DNA of 6,331 nt, from NCBI GenBank assembly GCA_007127625.1, contig SKYZ01000131.1, positions 1 to 6,331 on the forward strand, written 5' to 3'. Source of the DNA: Aquisalimonas sp. (GTDB lineage: Bacteria; Pseudomonadota; Gammaproteobacteria; Nitrococcales; Aquisalimonadaceae). The notes below the pieces were generated by a model that had not been told where the DNA came from, ran no database searches, and saw nothing but the letters and a program-made list of their open reading frames with translations. Positions 1 to 5,208 of the stretch are shown here, one piece after another. Position 1 is the first letter of the stretch; each line of letters starts with the position of its first letter. A program made the position numbers and the translations under genes.

Positions 1-539
1 ATGGTTTCGGGTTCGGCGAGGCGCACATAGCGCACGGGCGCACTGGCTTCCTGGAGGAGTTCCTCGGCGATGTCATTGCGGACCACGCCGATCTCCATGC
101 CCGCCAGGTCGCCCACGTCGCCGAAGTCGTGGTCGGCCTGGTCGGCGGGGCCGATGACGGCATTACGGGCTTGGACATAGGGGCCGATGAAGCTGAACTG
201 ATCCCGCCGCGAGTCGGTGATGGTGGTCGCACCGAGGCAGGCCGTCGAGTCTTCCTGGGCGACGCGGTACCCGCGAGCCCAGGGTACGACGCGGATGTCG
301 TTGACGTTGATGTCTGCATCCAGCCGGTCCCAGAGTGCGCCGAGGACATCGATGGTGATCCCCGACGGCGTCCCGTCGTCCTCCGTGAAGTTGTAGGGCG
401 CGTACTCCTCGGTCAGCCACAGGATATCTTCCGGTGCGGTGGCATCGCTCTGCGCCACGGACCAGGAGGCTGCCCACAGCAGGGCGCCAGCCAACGCCCG
501 CGCCGCTCCGCGGCGCACTCTCGTTGTTGCTGTGACCAT
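1..539 (-). CDS. Periplasmic solute-binding protein, family 3 (SBP_bac_3), C-terminus beyond window
   Basis: This frame runs open from an ATG at 539 to the window edge, giving the first 179 residues. It starts with an Arg-rich n-region and a hydrophobic stretch (about residues 13-28, ALAGALLWAASW), with a likely signal peptidase cut after SVA (residue 29), so the product should be exported. The mature part begins ILWLTEEYAPYNF and continues with GITIDVLGALW (60-70), PWARGYRVAQ (86-95) and CLGATTITDSRRDQFSFIGPY (from 101). This is the pattern of COG0834/PF00497 extracellular amino-acid or small-solute binding proteins, especially those found without a transporter. A GGAAGGAG ribosome site lies about 8 nt before the ATG. 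It follows the phosphatase gene by 26 bp on the same strand, so it is probably the last visible gene of the operon. Its ligand is unknown. It may serve as a sensor partner rather than in uptake, which is inference; no permease is visible. Confidence 0.85.
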   Translation of the reverse strand, partial: MVTATTRVRRGAARALAGALLWAASWSVAQSDATAPEDILWLTEEYAPYNFTEDDGTPSGITIDVLGALWDRLDADINVNDIRVVPWARGYRVAQEDSTACLGATTITDSRRDQFSFIGPYVQARNAVIGPADQADHDFGDVGDLAGMEIGVVRNDIAEELLQEASAPVRYVRLAEPET

Positions 540-565
540 GATGCATCTCCTTCCCGGACCGGCTC

Positions 566-2092
566 TCAGCCCTGCTTGAGTACCACCAGTGTCAAGTCAT
601 CGTACAACGTCTGGGTGTCGATGTGGCCGCGGACGTCGTCCACCACCGCTTGCTTGATGGCGTCCGCCGAGCCGCGGCGATGGGTGTGGATGCAGTCCAT
701 CAGCCGCGCCTCACCGTAAAGCCGGTGCCGTGGGTCCGCCGCCTCGGTGATGCCGTCGGTGTAGAGGACCACCACGTCTTCTGCCTGCAGCGTGAGCTCT
801 GTCTCCGCCATGAATTCGGCCACGTCTTCCACCAGCCCAATGGGGAAACCGAGCGCGTCGGTGTCGATGCGCTCCATCCCGCCGTCGGCGCGCACCACGA
901 TCACCGATTCGTGCTGACCGGTAATGCGCAGATGGCCGCGGGCGTCGCTTTCGCCGGCGTCGCGGATCGGCCGATAGTCGGCCAGTGCCAGGGTCAGGTT
1001 CTTGCCGGAGCCCATGCGTTCGACGTTGTTGTAGATGGTTGCGTTGAGCACGGTCATGACCCGCGTCATGTCCTGCTCGCCGTGAGCCACCAGGGTACGC
1101 ACGGCGCTCTGGATCATGAGCATGACCACGCCACTCTCGAGTCCGTGTCCGGTGACGTCGCCGATGGCGATACGCACGCCATCGGCATGGCGCAGTATGT
1201 CGTAGTAGTCGCCGCCGACCTCGTCCGCCGGTTCCATGAAGGCGGCGATCTGCAGGCCCTGAATGGCGGCGAGCTCGTCGTTGGAGGGTAGCACGATGTG
1301 CTGAATGCGTCGGGAGACGTCCAGTTCCGCGCCCATGCGCGCATTCTCGTGCTGTACCTGGTCGCGTTGCTCCAGAACGCGCTGGAAGGCCCCCATGAGC
1401 CCCTGTAGGCGGTGCGTGACCTGCCCGAGTTCATCGTTGTCGTGGAGCCGCAGGCGTGGGGCCTGCCATTGCCCGGGATTGGCAGGATCGATGCGCCCGA
1501 TGGCGCCATGCAGCCTCAACAGCGGCCGGGTGATCATGAAATAGAAGATGATCACCACCAGCACCGCGATGCCAAGCGCCCGGGCGAGGCCTACCAGCAC
1601 CACCACAATGCCGCGATCGAGGAAGCCGGCGGCGATCTCGGTTTCATCCAGTTGCACGGTGAGTTCGCCCACCTGCTGATCGCGCTCCGGAATCACCCCG
1701 GCGCGAACCAGGTCAATCCGGTAGTCGGTGATATCGCTGAACAGATAGCGCACCAGCGGTCCGGGTTCCGGCGCCTGCGCGCGTTCACGCTCGGCAATGG
1801 TGGTGCCGAAATTGTCCCGCAGGGTGATGACGTGGAAGCGCCGGTCGGCGAACAGGCCGTCGGCCACCTCGGCGCCGAGGGTTTCGTTGAGCTGATAAGC
1901 AGCTGTGGTCGCAGGGCCGCGGACCAGTTCCAATGTGCTGCGCGTCTGTTCAGGAACCTGCTGACGAATCGAGCGCCATTCCGTTGCCAGTTCGATCAAC
2001 CCGCCGAGTAGCCCGAACAGGAGCACCACAACCACGGTTACCGCCGCCTGGCGGAAGGTCAGGCTGCCGATGCGAGCGGACGCGGTGCTCAC
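566..2092 (-). CDS. Membrane-anchored HAMP-SpoIIE (RsbU/SiaA-type) PP2C serine phosphatase
   Basis: A 508-residue protein. Domain order: transmembrane segment about 17-36, periplasmic sensor region about 37-160 (no recognised fold), second transmembrane segment about 161-186, HAMP linker about 187-241, a short coiled coil, then a PP2C_SIG/SpoIIE domain from about 265 to the end. The metal-binding motifs are intact: EVGGDYYD (291-298), GDVTGHGLESG (311-321), DALGFPIGL (412-420), YTDGITEA (444-451) and YDDLTLVVL (497-505). It should therefore be an active Mn/Mg-dependent Ser/Thr phosphatase. Known relatives, RsbU and P. aeruginosa SiaA, dephosphorylate STAS-type or SiaC partners, and the gene 12 bp upstream encodes such a STAS protein. 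The start is a GTG at 2092, chosen because an AGAGG site sits 9 nt upstream and overlaps the stop of the preceding gene, which suggests translational coupling. The periplasmic domain is shorter than I recall for SiaA, so the signal probably differs. Confidence 0.93.
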   Translation of the reverse strand: MSTASARIGSLTFRQAAVTVVVVLLFGLLGGLIELATEWRSIRQQVPEQTRSTLELVRGPATTAAYQLNETLGAEVADGLFADRRFHVITLRDNFGTTIAERERAQAPEPGPLVRYLFSDITDYRIDLVRAGVIPERDQQVGELTVQLDETEIAAGFLDRGIVVVLVGLARALGIAVLVVIIFYFMITRPLLRLHGAIGRIDPANPGQWQAPRLRLHDNDELGQVTHRLQGLMGAFQRVLEQRDQVQHENARMGAELDVSRRIQHIVLPSNDELAAIQGLQIAAFMEPADEVGGDYYDILRHADGVRIAIGDVTGHGLESGVVMLMIQSAVRTLVAHGEQDMTRVMTVLNATIYNNVERMGSGKNLTLALADYRPIRDAGESDARGHLRITGQHESVIVVRADGGMERIDTDALGFPIGLVEDVAEFMAETELTLQAEDVVVLYTDGITEAADPRHRLYGEARLMDCIHTHRRGSADAIKQAVVDDVRGHIDTQTLYDDLTLVVLKQG

Positions 2093-2101
2093 GGTCGCTG
2101 G

Positions 2102-2106
2102 CCTCT
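2102..2106 (-). promoter_or_regulatory. Ribosome binding site AGAGG for the phosphatase gene, overlapping the STAS stop codon
   Basis: On the minus strand the STAS gene ends GAA TAG AGG, so AGAGG shares bases with the stop codon (TAG, 2107-2105). Nine nucleotides separate it from the GTG start at 2092. It decides for the GTG start and implies coupled translation of the STAS protein and its presumed phosphatase. Confidence 0.6.
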
Positions 2107-2449
2107 ATTCAAAATGCAGCTCCAGGGAGGGCATGAGCCGTTTGAGGTTGTTCAGGGATTTCCCCTGCCAGGGCACGGCGCTGGAGCCACGGATGACCAG
2201 ATGGCAGCCGTCATGATCCCGGGCCCTGATGACGAACTTGGACAGGGCAGCAATTCCGGAGCTATTGAGGAATTCCAGTTCGCGCAGATCCAGCGTCAGG
2301 GTGCGGCACTGCTGCATGGCCTGAATCAGCAGATCCATCAGCGGCGCATACTCGGAAAGCCCCCCCAGGCGAAGTGTGCCGCTGATGGCGACGCATTCAT
2401 CGCTGTCATGGAATTCCACGGAGTAGCCTTCTCCGGACAACGTACTCAT
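2105..2449 (-). CDS. STAS-domain anti-sigma-factor-antagonist-like protein (slr1659 type)
   Basis: A 114-residue cytoplasmic single-domain STAS protein. The core reads GTLRLGGLSEYAPLMDLL (24-41), LTLDLRELEFLNSSGIAALSKF (from 51) and, near the end, VPWQGKSLNNLKRLMPSLEL (92-111). NSSG at 62-65 aligns with the DSSG phosphorylation loop of SpoIIAA/RsbV, so Ser64 (or Ser63) is the likely phospho-acceptor, with Asn replacing the usual Asp. The WQGKSLxNLxRLMPSL tail is characteristic of the slr1659-like group, which is found paired with slr1658-like proteins as here. The start at 2449 is preferred over an in-frame ATG at 2500: GGAG lies 9 nt upstream of 2449, and the longer version would overlap the preceding gene. 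The gap to the upstream gene is 14 bp. By analogy with SiaC it may control the diguanylate cyclase, depending on its phosphorylation state (inference). Confidence 0.9.
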   Translation of the reverse strand: MSTLSGEGYSVEFHDSDECVAISGTLRLGGLSEYAPLMDLLIQAMQQCRTLTLDLRELEFLNSSGIAALSKFVIRARDHDGCHLVIRGSSAVPWQGKSLNNLKRLMPSLELHFE

Positions 2450-2463
2450 CAACAGATGCTCCG

Positions 2464-3033
2464 TCAGATCTGAATGGTGACCTGGGTGGTTACACGGCAA
2501 CCACCGCTGGGGAGGGTTTCGAAGCGCCAGGCCAGTTCCGCGCCGTAGTCGTTGATCATGGTCAGGTAGCCGAGCCCGGACGTGTTCCCGCTGGTGGCGC
2601 TGTTCTCCAGGGTCTCCATGTAGAGGGTATCCGGATCGGATTCCCTCACGTGTTCGATGAAGGCCTGGAATCGCTCCGCCGTGGCGTTGTCGGTCCCGTT
2701 GGTCTCCCGCAGGGTGATGCGCTCTTTCTCGAGATTCAGGTGCAGGGTAATGGGTTCCGGCAGGGAGTGATCGTGGAACTTCATGGCGTTTTCCAGCAGT
2801 TCGTTGGCGATGAATGCCACCGCGCCCTGGATTTCTGCACGCCGGTTCCGTGTTGCCGGATCGTTCTCGTCGAGGGGGAAGAACGTGGTGACGTAGTCGC
2901 CGAGGAAGTCCGCGGACAGGCCATTGTTGCGCCAGCGCTGCTGCAACGGCACGGAACTCGGCCAGAAGGCCAGATTCAGCGACTCGGTGTCCTTGTCATG
3001 CCGCAGCTCACGGATGTCCCCGTACTCTTGCAT
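2464..3033 (-). CDS. GHKL-like ATP-binding regulator, slr1658/DUF6272 (SiaB-like) family
   Basis: A 189-residue soluble protein. The N-terminal half carries the family signature PSSVPLQQRWRNNGLSADFL (25-44) followed by DYVTTFFP (46-53). An N-box-like helix follows, ANELLENAMKFHD (76-88), with E78 and N82 in the positions used for Mg-ATP in RsbW/SpoIIAB kinases. The C-terminal half has SGLGYLTMINDYGAELAW (152-169), resembling the G2 lid. The G1 position reads ETNGTDN (110-116) rather than the usual DxGxG, so nucleotide binding may be altered. Known relatives are slr1658-type regulators and, more distantly, the SiaB kinase that phosphorylates SiaC. The neighbouring STAS protein is the obvious partner. 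The ATG at 3033 (GGGGGG 3 nt upstream) is preferred over an in-frame ATG at 3195, because that extension would run into the 3' end of the GGDEF gene and does not resemble this family. Confidence 0.88.
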   Translation of the reverse strand: MQEYGDIRELRHDKDTESLNLAFWPSSVPLQQRWRNNGLSADFLGDYVTTFFPLDENDPATRNRRAEIQGAVAFIANELLENAMKFHDHSLPEPITLHLNLEKERITLRETNGTDNATAERFQAFIEHVRESDPDTLYMETLENSATSGNTSGLGYLTMINDYGAELAWRFETLPSGGCRVTTQVTIQI

Positions 3034-3082
3034 AGTCCCCCCGCGCGGGATGAGCGTTTCGGAGCCGAACAGCGGCCGAGAT

Positions 3083-3919
3083 TCAGCCGTCGTGTACGAC
3101 TCGATTACGCCCTTGTTGTTTGGCCAGGTAGAGGCGTCGATCGGCCTCGGCGAACAGCAGGCTTTCGTTGTCGTGATCCGGAACCAGTGCCGCAATCCCC
3201 ACGCTGAGGGTCACGACGCCGTACGGGGAATCCTCGTGCGCCAGGCCGAAGCGTTGTACGGTCTTCTGGATGGACTGACCCACAAGTGTCGCGCCGTCCG
3301 TGCCGGTGGCCGGGAGCAGCACGACGAATTCCTCACCGCCGTAGCGGGCAGCCAGGTCGGAGTCACGGCTGGCATGCTGCTGGAGAACCTGTGCCACCCG
3401 CTTGAGGCAGCCGTCGCCGGCCTGATGCCCGTAGTGGTCATTGTAGAACTTGAAGTAGTCAATATCGCACACCAGCATCGCCAGTGGCTCGCTGTGGCGT
3501 CGGGCCCGTGCCCATTCGCGCGCCAGCGTCTCGTCCAGCATGCGCCGATTGGCGAGATCCGTGAGGGCGTCGGTACGCGCCGTTACGGCCGATTCCTCGT
3601 AGCGGCTGAGCCAATGGTCCTCCACGGTATCTGAATGCTCGGTGATGGTCTTCACCAGCAGTTCCAGATCCTGACTCTTGCGCGAGATGGCCTCCACCAG
3701 TTCGCGCAGCTTCTTCTCGGTGGAACGCCGCTCCCGCAGTTCAGTCTGCAGTTGCCGATTGGCCAGACCCAACTGCTCCTCGATGGCGTCGCCGTGCTCG
3801 ATGGCCGTGGACAGGGCGATCTCCAGGTCGTCCCGTTCCTGGCGCAACTCCGCGACGGTTCGCCGGAGTTCGTCCGAGGACACGTCACCATCGCCTTGGT
3901 GCAAGTGGGTATGCCTCAT
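3083..3919 (-). CDS. Diguanylate cyclase with N-terminal coiled-coil stalk (SiaD-like GGDEF protein)
   Basis: A 278-residue cytoplasmic protein with no membrane segment. Residues about 14-110 form a long charged helical stalk. It contains two similar blocks, DLEIALSTAIEHGDAIEEQL (31-50) and DLELLVKTITEHSDTVEDHW (84-103). The GGDEF domain follows, from TDALTDLANRR (116-126) to the end. It has CDIDYFKFYNDHYGHQAGD (151-169), the active-site GGEEF (194-198) and the closing ADRRLYLAKQQGRNR signature (259-272). RDSD (185-188) stands at the correct distance before GGEEF to be an inhibitory I-site (RxxD). It should make c-di-GMP from two GTP. The start at 3919 has GGAAGG 9 nt upstream; in-frame ATGs at 4069 and 3955 would add sequence with no domain character. 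It is the first gene of the run, and its stalk is the likely docking surface for the STAS protein, as described for SiaD with SiaC. Confidence 0.92.
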   Translation of the reverse strand: MRHTHLHQGDGDVSSDELRRTVAELRQERDDLEIALSTAIEHGDAIEEQLGLANRQLQTELRERRSTEKKLRELVEAISRKSQDLELLVKTITEHSDTVEDHWLSRYEESAVTARTDALTDLANRRMLDETLAREWARARRHSEPLAMLVCDIDYFKFYNDHYGHQAGDGCLKRVAQVLQQHASRDSDLAARYGGEEFVVLLPATGTDGATLVGQSIQKTVQRFGLAHEDSPYGVVTLSVGIAALVPDHDNESLLFAEADRRLYLAKQQGRNRVVHDG

Positions 3920-3967
3920 GGTCGGGTGCCTTCCGTGTGTGACCGGCAGGCGCATCCGGGCGCCGAA

Positions 3968-3989
3968 CGATGCCGCCGGCCGGGCATCG
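3968..3989. repeat. Inverted repeat CGATGCC/GGCATCG in the GGDEF leader
   Basis: Perfect 7-bp arms (3968-3974 and 3983-3989) flank an 8-nt GC-rich centre. It lies 49-70 bp upstream of the GGDEF start, so it would be transcribed only if the operon promoter is further out. No T-tract follows on either strand, which argues against an intrinsic terminator. It could be a leader hairpin or a protein-binding site, or it may have no function. Confidence 0.4.
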
Positions 3990-4098
3990 GCCTTGCCTGG
4001 CTGCGTACATGCAAACCTCGTATGGCGCCAAGCTACCGGAACCTGGTGCCGCTGACAACGATCGATCATGCAGCATCGCGCAAACGCTCCCTTCGTCT

Positions 4099-4117
4099 GG
4101 TAACATCGGCTGTTACC
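4099..4117. promoter_or_regulatory. Candidate operator: inverted repeat GGTAACA-N5-TGTTACC
   Basis: Perfect 7-bp arms are separated by TCGGC, 38 bp before the ccoS ATG. TAACAT at 4101-4106 matches a -10 hexamer at four of six positions, but I see no good -35. The size and symmetry suit a dimeric transcription factor. The factor is unknown and the arms are not an FNR box. Confidence 0.4.
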
Positions 4118-4154
4118 TGCGCGTATGCCTCAATCCGCACGAAACGAGGACGCC

Positions 4155-4367
4155 ATGAACATCATCTTCGTGTCCATCCCCATCAGTCTTCTGCTCCTGG
4201 GAATCGGTGTTGCCGTTTTCTTCTGGGCCGTGCGCAGCGGTCAGTTCGACGATCTCGACACGCCGGCCTATTCCATCCTGATGGACGACGAGGACAAACC
4301 CCGCAAGAGCCGTGATCAGTCACCCGAGGCGCCCGAACAGCAAACCGAGCGTGACGGCGAAAGCTGA
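4155..4367 (+). CDS. ccoS: cbb3-type cytochrome c oxidase assembly protein CcoS
   Basis: A 70-residue inner-membrane protein. Residues 1-26 (MNIIFVSIPISLLLLGIGVA, then VFFWAV) form a single N-terminal transmembrane helix, followed directly by the diagnostic RSGQFDDLDTPAYSILMDD (27-45) and a short charged hydrophilic tail. CcoS is required to load cofactors (heme b and the copper centre) into the CcoN subunit of the high-affinity cbb3 oxidase. The start at 4155 is preferred over an in-frame ATG at 4125: the protein then begins MNIIFV as in relatives, and GAGGA lies 4 nt upstream. The gene usually ends a ccoGHIS cluster, but here its upstream neighbour is a divergent GGDEF gene and no other cco gene is visible. 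Confidence 0.92.
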   Translation: MNIIFVSIPISLLLLGIGVAVFFWAVRSGQFDDLDTPAYSILMDDEDKPRKSRDQSPEAPEQQTERDGES

Positions 4368-4436
4368 CGCCGGCTATCGCTATCGGGTCGTGCTCCATCG
4401 ATCTCCCTGGCGGCGGTCCCTGTGCTGGCTGCTTGC

Positions 4437-4450
4437 TTGATCCCGGTCAA
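4437..4450. promoter_or_regulatory. FNR/Anr-like box TTGAT-CCCG-GTCAA
   Basis: It matches the FNR-family consensus TTGAT-N4-ATCAA at nine of ten defined positions. It sits in the 147-bp gap after ccoS, centred about 71 bp before the ATG at 4515. A class II arrangement (centre at -41.5) would place transcription start near 4485, with a weak -10 at 4473-4478 (GACACT). Oxygen-responsive control of the downstream gene is therefore possible. Confidence 0.5.
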
Positions 4451-4514
4451 TACCAGCTCCCGCATGCGCTGCGACACTGCAGAATCAGGCGGTATCGGTA
4501 GGGGAGGAGCAGTG

Positions 4515-4772
4515 ATGAATCAGGATCTGATGGATCGCAAGCGCGAACTGGAGCAGCGCCGGGACGAACTGTCCTCGCGGCTGCAACGGATCAGAATGGA
4601 CTACGGCCGGGGGCTGGAGCGTGATCTGGAGGAGCAGGCCCTGCAACTCGAGAATGCAGAGGTGCTGCACGAGATTTCGAGGGTCACCGCCGAGGAGCTG
4701 GCGACCATCGAGGGGGCAATCCGGCGGATCGAAGAGGCGATGGGCCGACAGAAGTCGGCCGCCAAATCATGA
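4515..4772 (+). CDS. Small coiled-coil protein, DksA/TraR-like but without zinc finger
   Basis: An 85-residue, highly charged, helical protein. Residues 5-40 (LMDRKRELEQRRDELSSRLQ and on) and 44-76 form two helices joined near RDLEEQALQLENAEVL (36-51). This two-helix layout, with the QALQLEN-EVL turn followed by EELATIEGAIRRIEE (60-74), matches the N-terminal coiled coil of short DksA/TraR proteins. In those, the second helix runs into a YGxCxxCG zinc finger. Here the chain ends MGRQKSAAKS with no cysteine anywhere, and a stop follows. If it works like DksA it would reach into the RNA polymerase secondary channel, but the fold-stabilising finger is missing, so this is inference. The start at 4515 has GGAGGAG 5 nt upstream; an in-frame ATG at 4422 would add low-quality sequence covering the FNR-like box. 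Confidence 0.8.
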   Translation: MNQDLMDRKRELEQRRDELSSRLQRIRMDYGRGLERDLEEQALQLENAEVLHEISRVTAEELATIEGAIRRIEEAMGRQKSAAKS

Positions 4773-4777
4773 GGCTG

Positions 4778-5080
4778 TTATAACTCAGGCCGTGCGCGCG
4801 AGGAGTCAGTCGCGTCGCGGCCGCGTTCACCGGAAGCAAGCCCGGCGGATTCCTCCACCTCGTCCGGAGAGAGCTGATCAGCATCACCCCAGGGCGGGGG
4901 GCCGTGCGGGCGCCATTCCATCACCTGTTCGTTGCTCAGGCCGGGTCCGCCGAAGGCGATCGCACCTGAGCTGATCTCGGGGATTTTCGGGGGGTGCGTC
5001 ACCAGCAACAGTGCGGTGGCCATGCCAAGCAGCACGAGGCCGAATCGCGGATCTGTACCAGCGCTTGCATTCGCGTACAC
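4778..5080 (-). CDS. Hypothetical single-span membrane protein
   Basis: A 100-residue protein that I do not recognise. Residues about 13-29 (RFGLVLLGMATALLLVT) form one hydrophobic helix after a short N-terminus. The rest is a Pro/Gly-rich, then acidic, low-complexity tail (GGPGLSNEQVMEWRPHGPPP at 44-63, DEVEESAG at 73-80), probably outside the cytoplasmic membrane. A GTG start at 5080 is chosen because a strong GGGAGAGG lies 7 nt upstream; in-frame ATGs at 5116 and 5113 lack this and sit on a candidate -10 box. Codons in the hydrophobic part show the high-GC third positions of the neighbours, supporting a real gene. It converges with the coiled-coil gene, leaving 5 bp between the stops and no terminator. 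Confidence 0.6.
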   Translation of the reverse strand: MYANASAGTDPRFGLVLLGMATALLLVTHPPKIPEISSGAIAFGGPGLSNEQVMEWRPHGPPPWGDADQLSPDEVEESAGLASGERGRDATDSSRARPEL

Positions 5081-5087
5081 GGTGCAA

Positions 5088-5095
5088 CCTCTCCC
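5088..5095 (-). promoter_or_regulatory. Ribosome binding site GGGAGAGG deciding a GTG start
   Basis: This purine-rich site on the minus strand lies 7 nt before the GTG at 5080. The alternative ATGs at 5113 and 5116 have only a poor AGG nearby. It therefore shortens the predicted membrane protein to 100 residues. Confidence 0.6.
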
Positions 5096-5111
5096 GTTGA
5101 CTTCAGATTTC

Positions 5112-5117
5112 ATCATA
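5112..5117 (-). promoter_or_regulatory. Candidate -10 box TATGAT for the minus-strand membrane protein gene
   Basis: TATGAT on the minus strand matches the sigma-70 -10 consensus at five of six positions. It would start transcription near 5105, leaving a leader of about 25 nt with the GGGAGAGG site. No good -35 is found at 16-18 bp, so the call is tentative. Confidence 0.3.
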
Positions 5118-5208
5118 CACCTGTGGTGCTTCCTTCGTGTACCCCCGTATGGGGTTCCGGTTCATTGGCACATGCTGGTCCGATATAGGGGCTGATCGGG
5201 CACAGGCC

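Larger units (their letters stand above)
3920..4154. other. Divergent intergenic region between the GGDEF operon and ccoS
   Basis: These 235 bp should hold the promoters for the leftward five-gene operon and for rightward ccoS. I find no convincing -35/-10 pair on either strand. Two perfect inverted repeats are present (3968-3989 and 4099-4117, listed separately). No gene with family resemblance is visible here; the ORFs that cross it are extensions of neighbours or antisense frames. Confidence 0.6.

Noticed and set aside
163..546. Minus-strand ORF starting ATG 546
   Set aside because: It is in a different frame from the clear binding-protein frame that starts at 539. Its translation is Arg/His/Pro-rich frame-shadow sequence with no signal peptide.
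129..719. Plus-strand ORF of 196 codons over the binding protein and phosphatase 3' end
   Set aside because: It is antisense to two well-supported genes, has no family resemblance and is explained by high GC and few stops.
623..1291. Plus-strand ORF of 222 codons
   Set aside because: Antisense to the PP2C domain, whose catalytic motifs are complete on the other strand.
1412..2011. Plus-strand ORF of 199 codons
   Set aside because: Antisense to the phosphatase sensor and HAMP regions; no recognisable domain.
2650..3634. Plus-strand ORFs at 2650-3207 and 2924-3634
   Set aside because: Both are antisense to the ATP-binding regulator and GGDEF genes and read as mirror sequence without motifs.
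3920..4154. Sigma-54 promoter for the GGDEF operon
   Set aside because: TTGGCGCC...TTTGCA occurs on the minus strand near 4005-4030, but the GG-to-GC spacing is not the required 10 bp.
3635..4315. Plus-strand ORF of 226 codons entering ccoS in another frame
   Set aside because: It covers the GGDEF stalk antisense, the intergenic region and out-of-frame ccoS, so it cannot be a single real protein beside those genes.
4777..4784. Palindrome GTTATAAC between the convergent genes as a terminator or binding site
   Set aside because: Only 8 bp, no GC stem and no T-tract; it overlaps the stop codon of the minus-strand gene and is within chance expectation.
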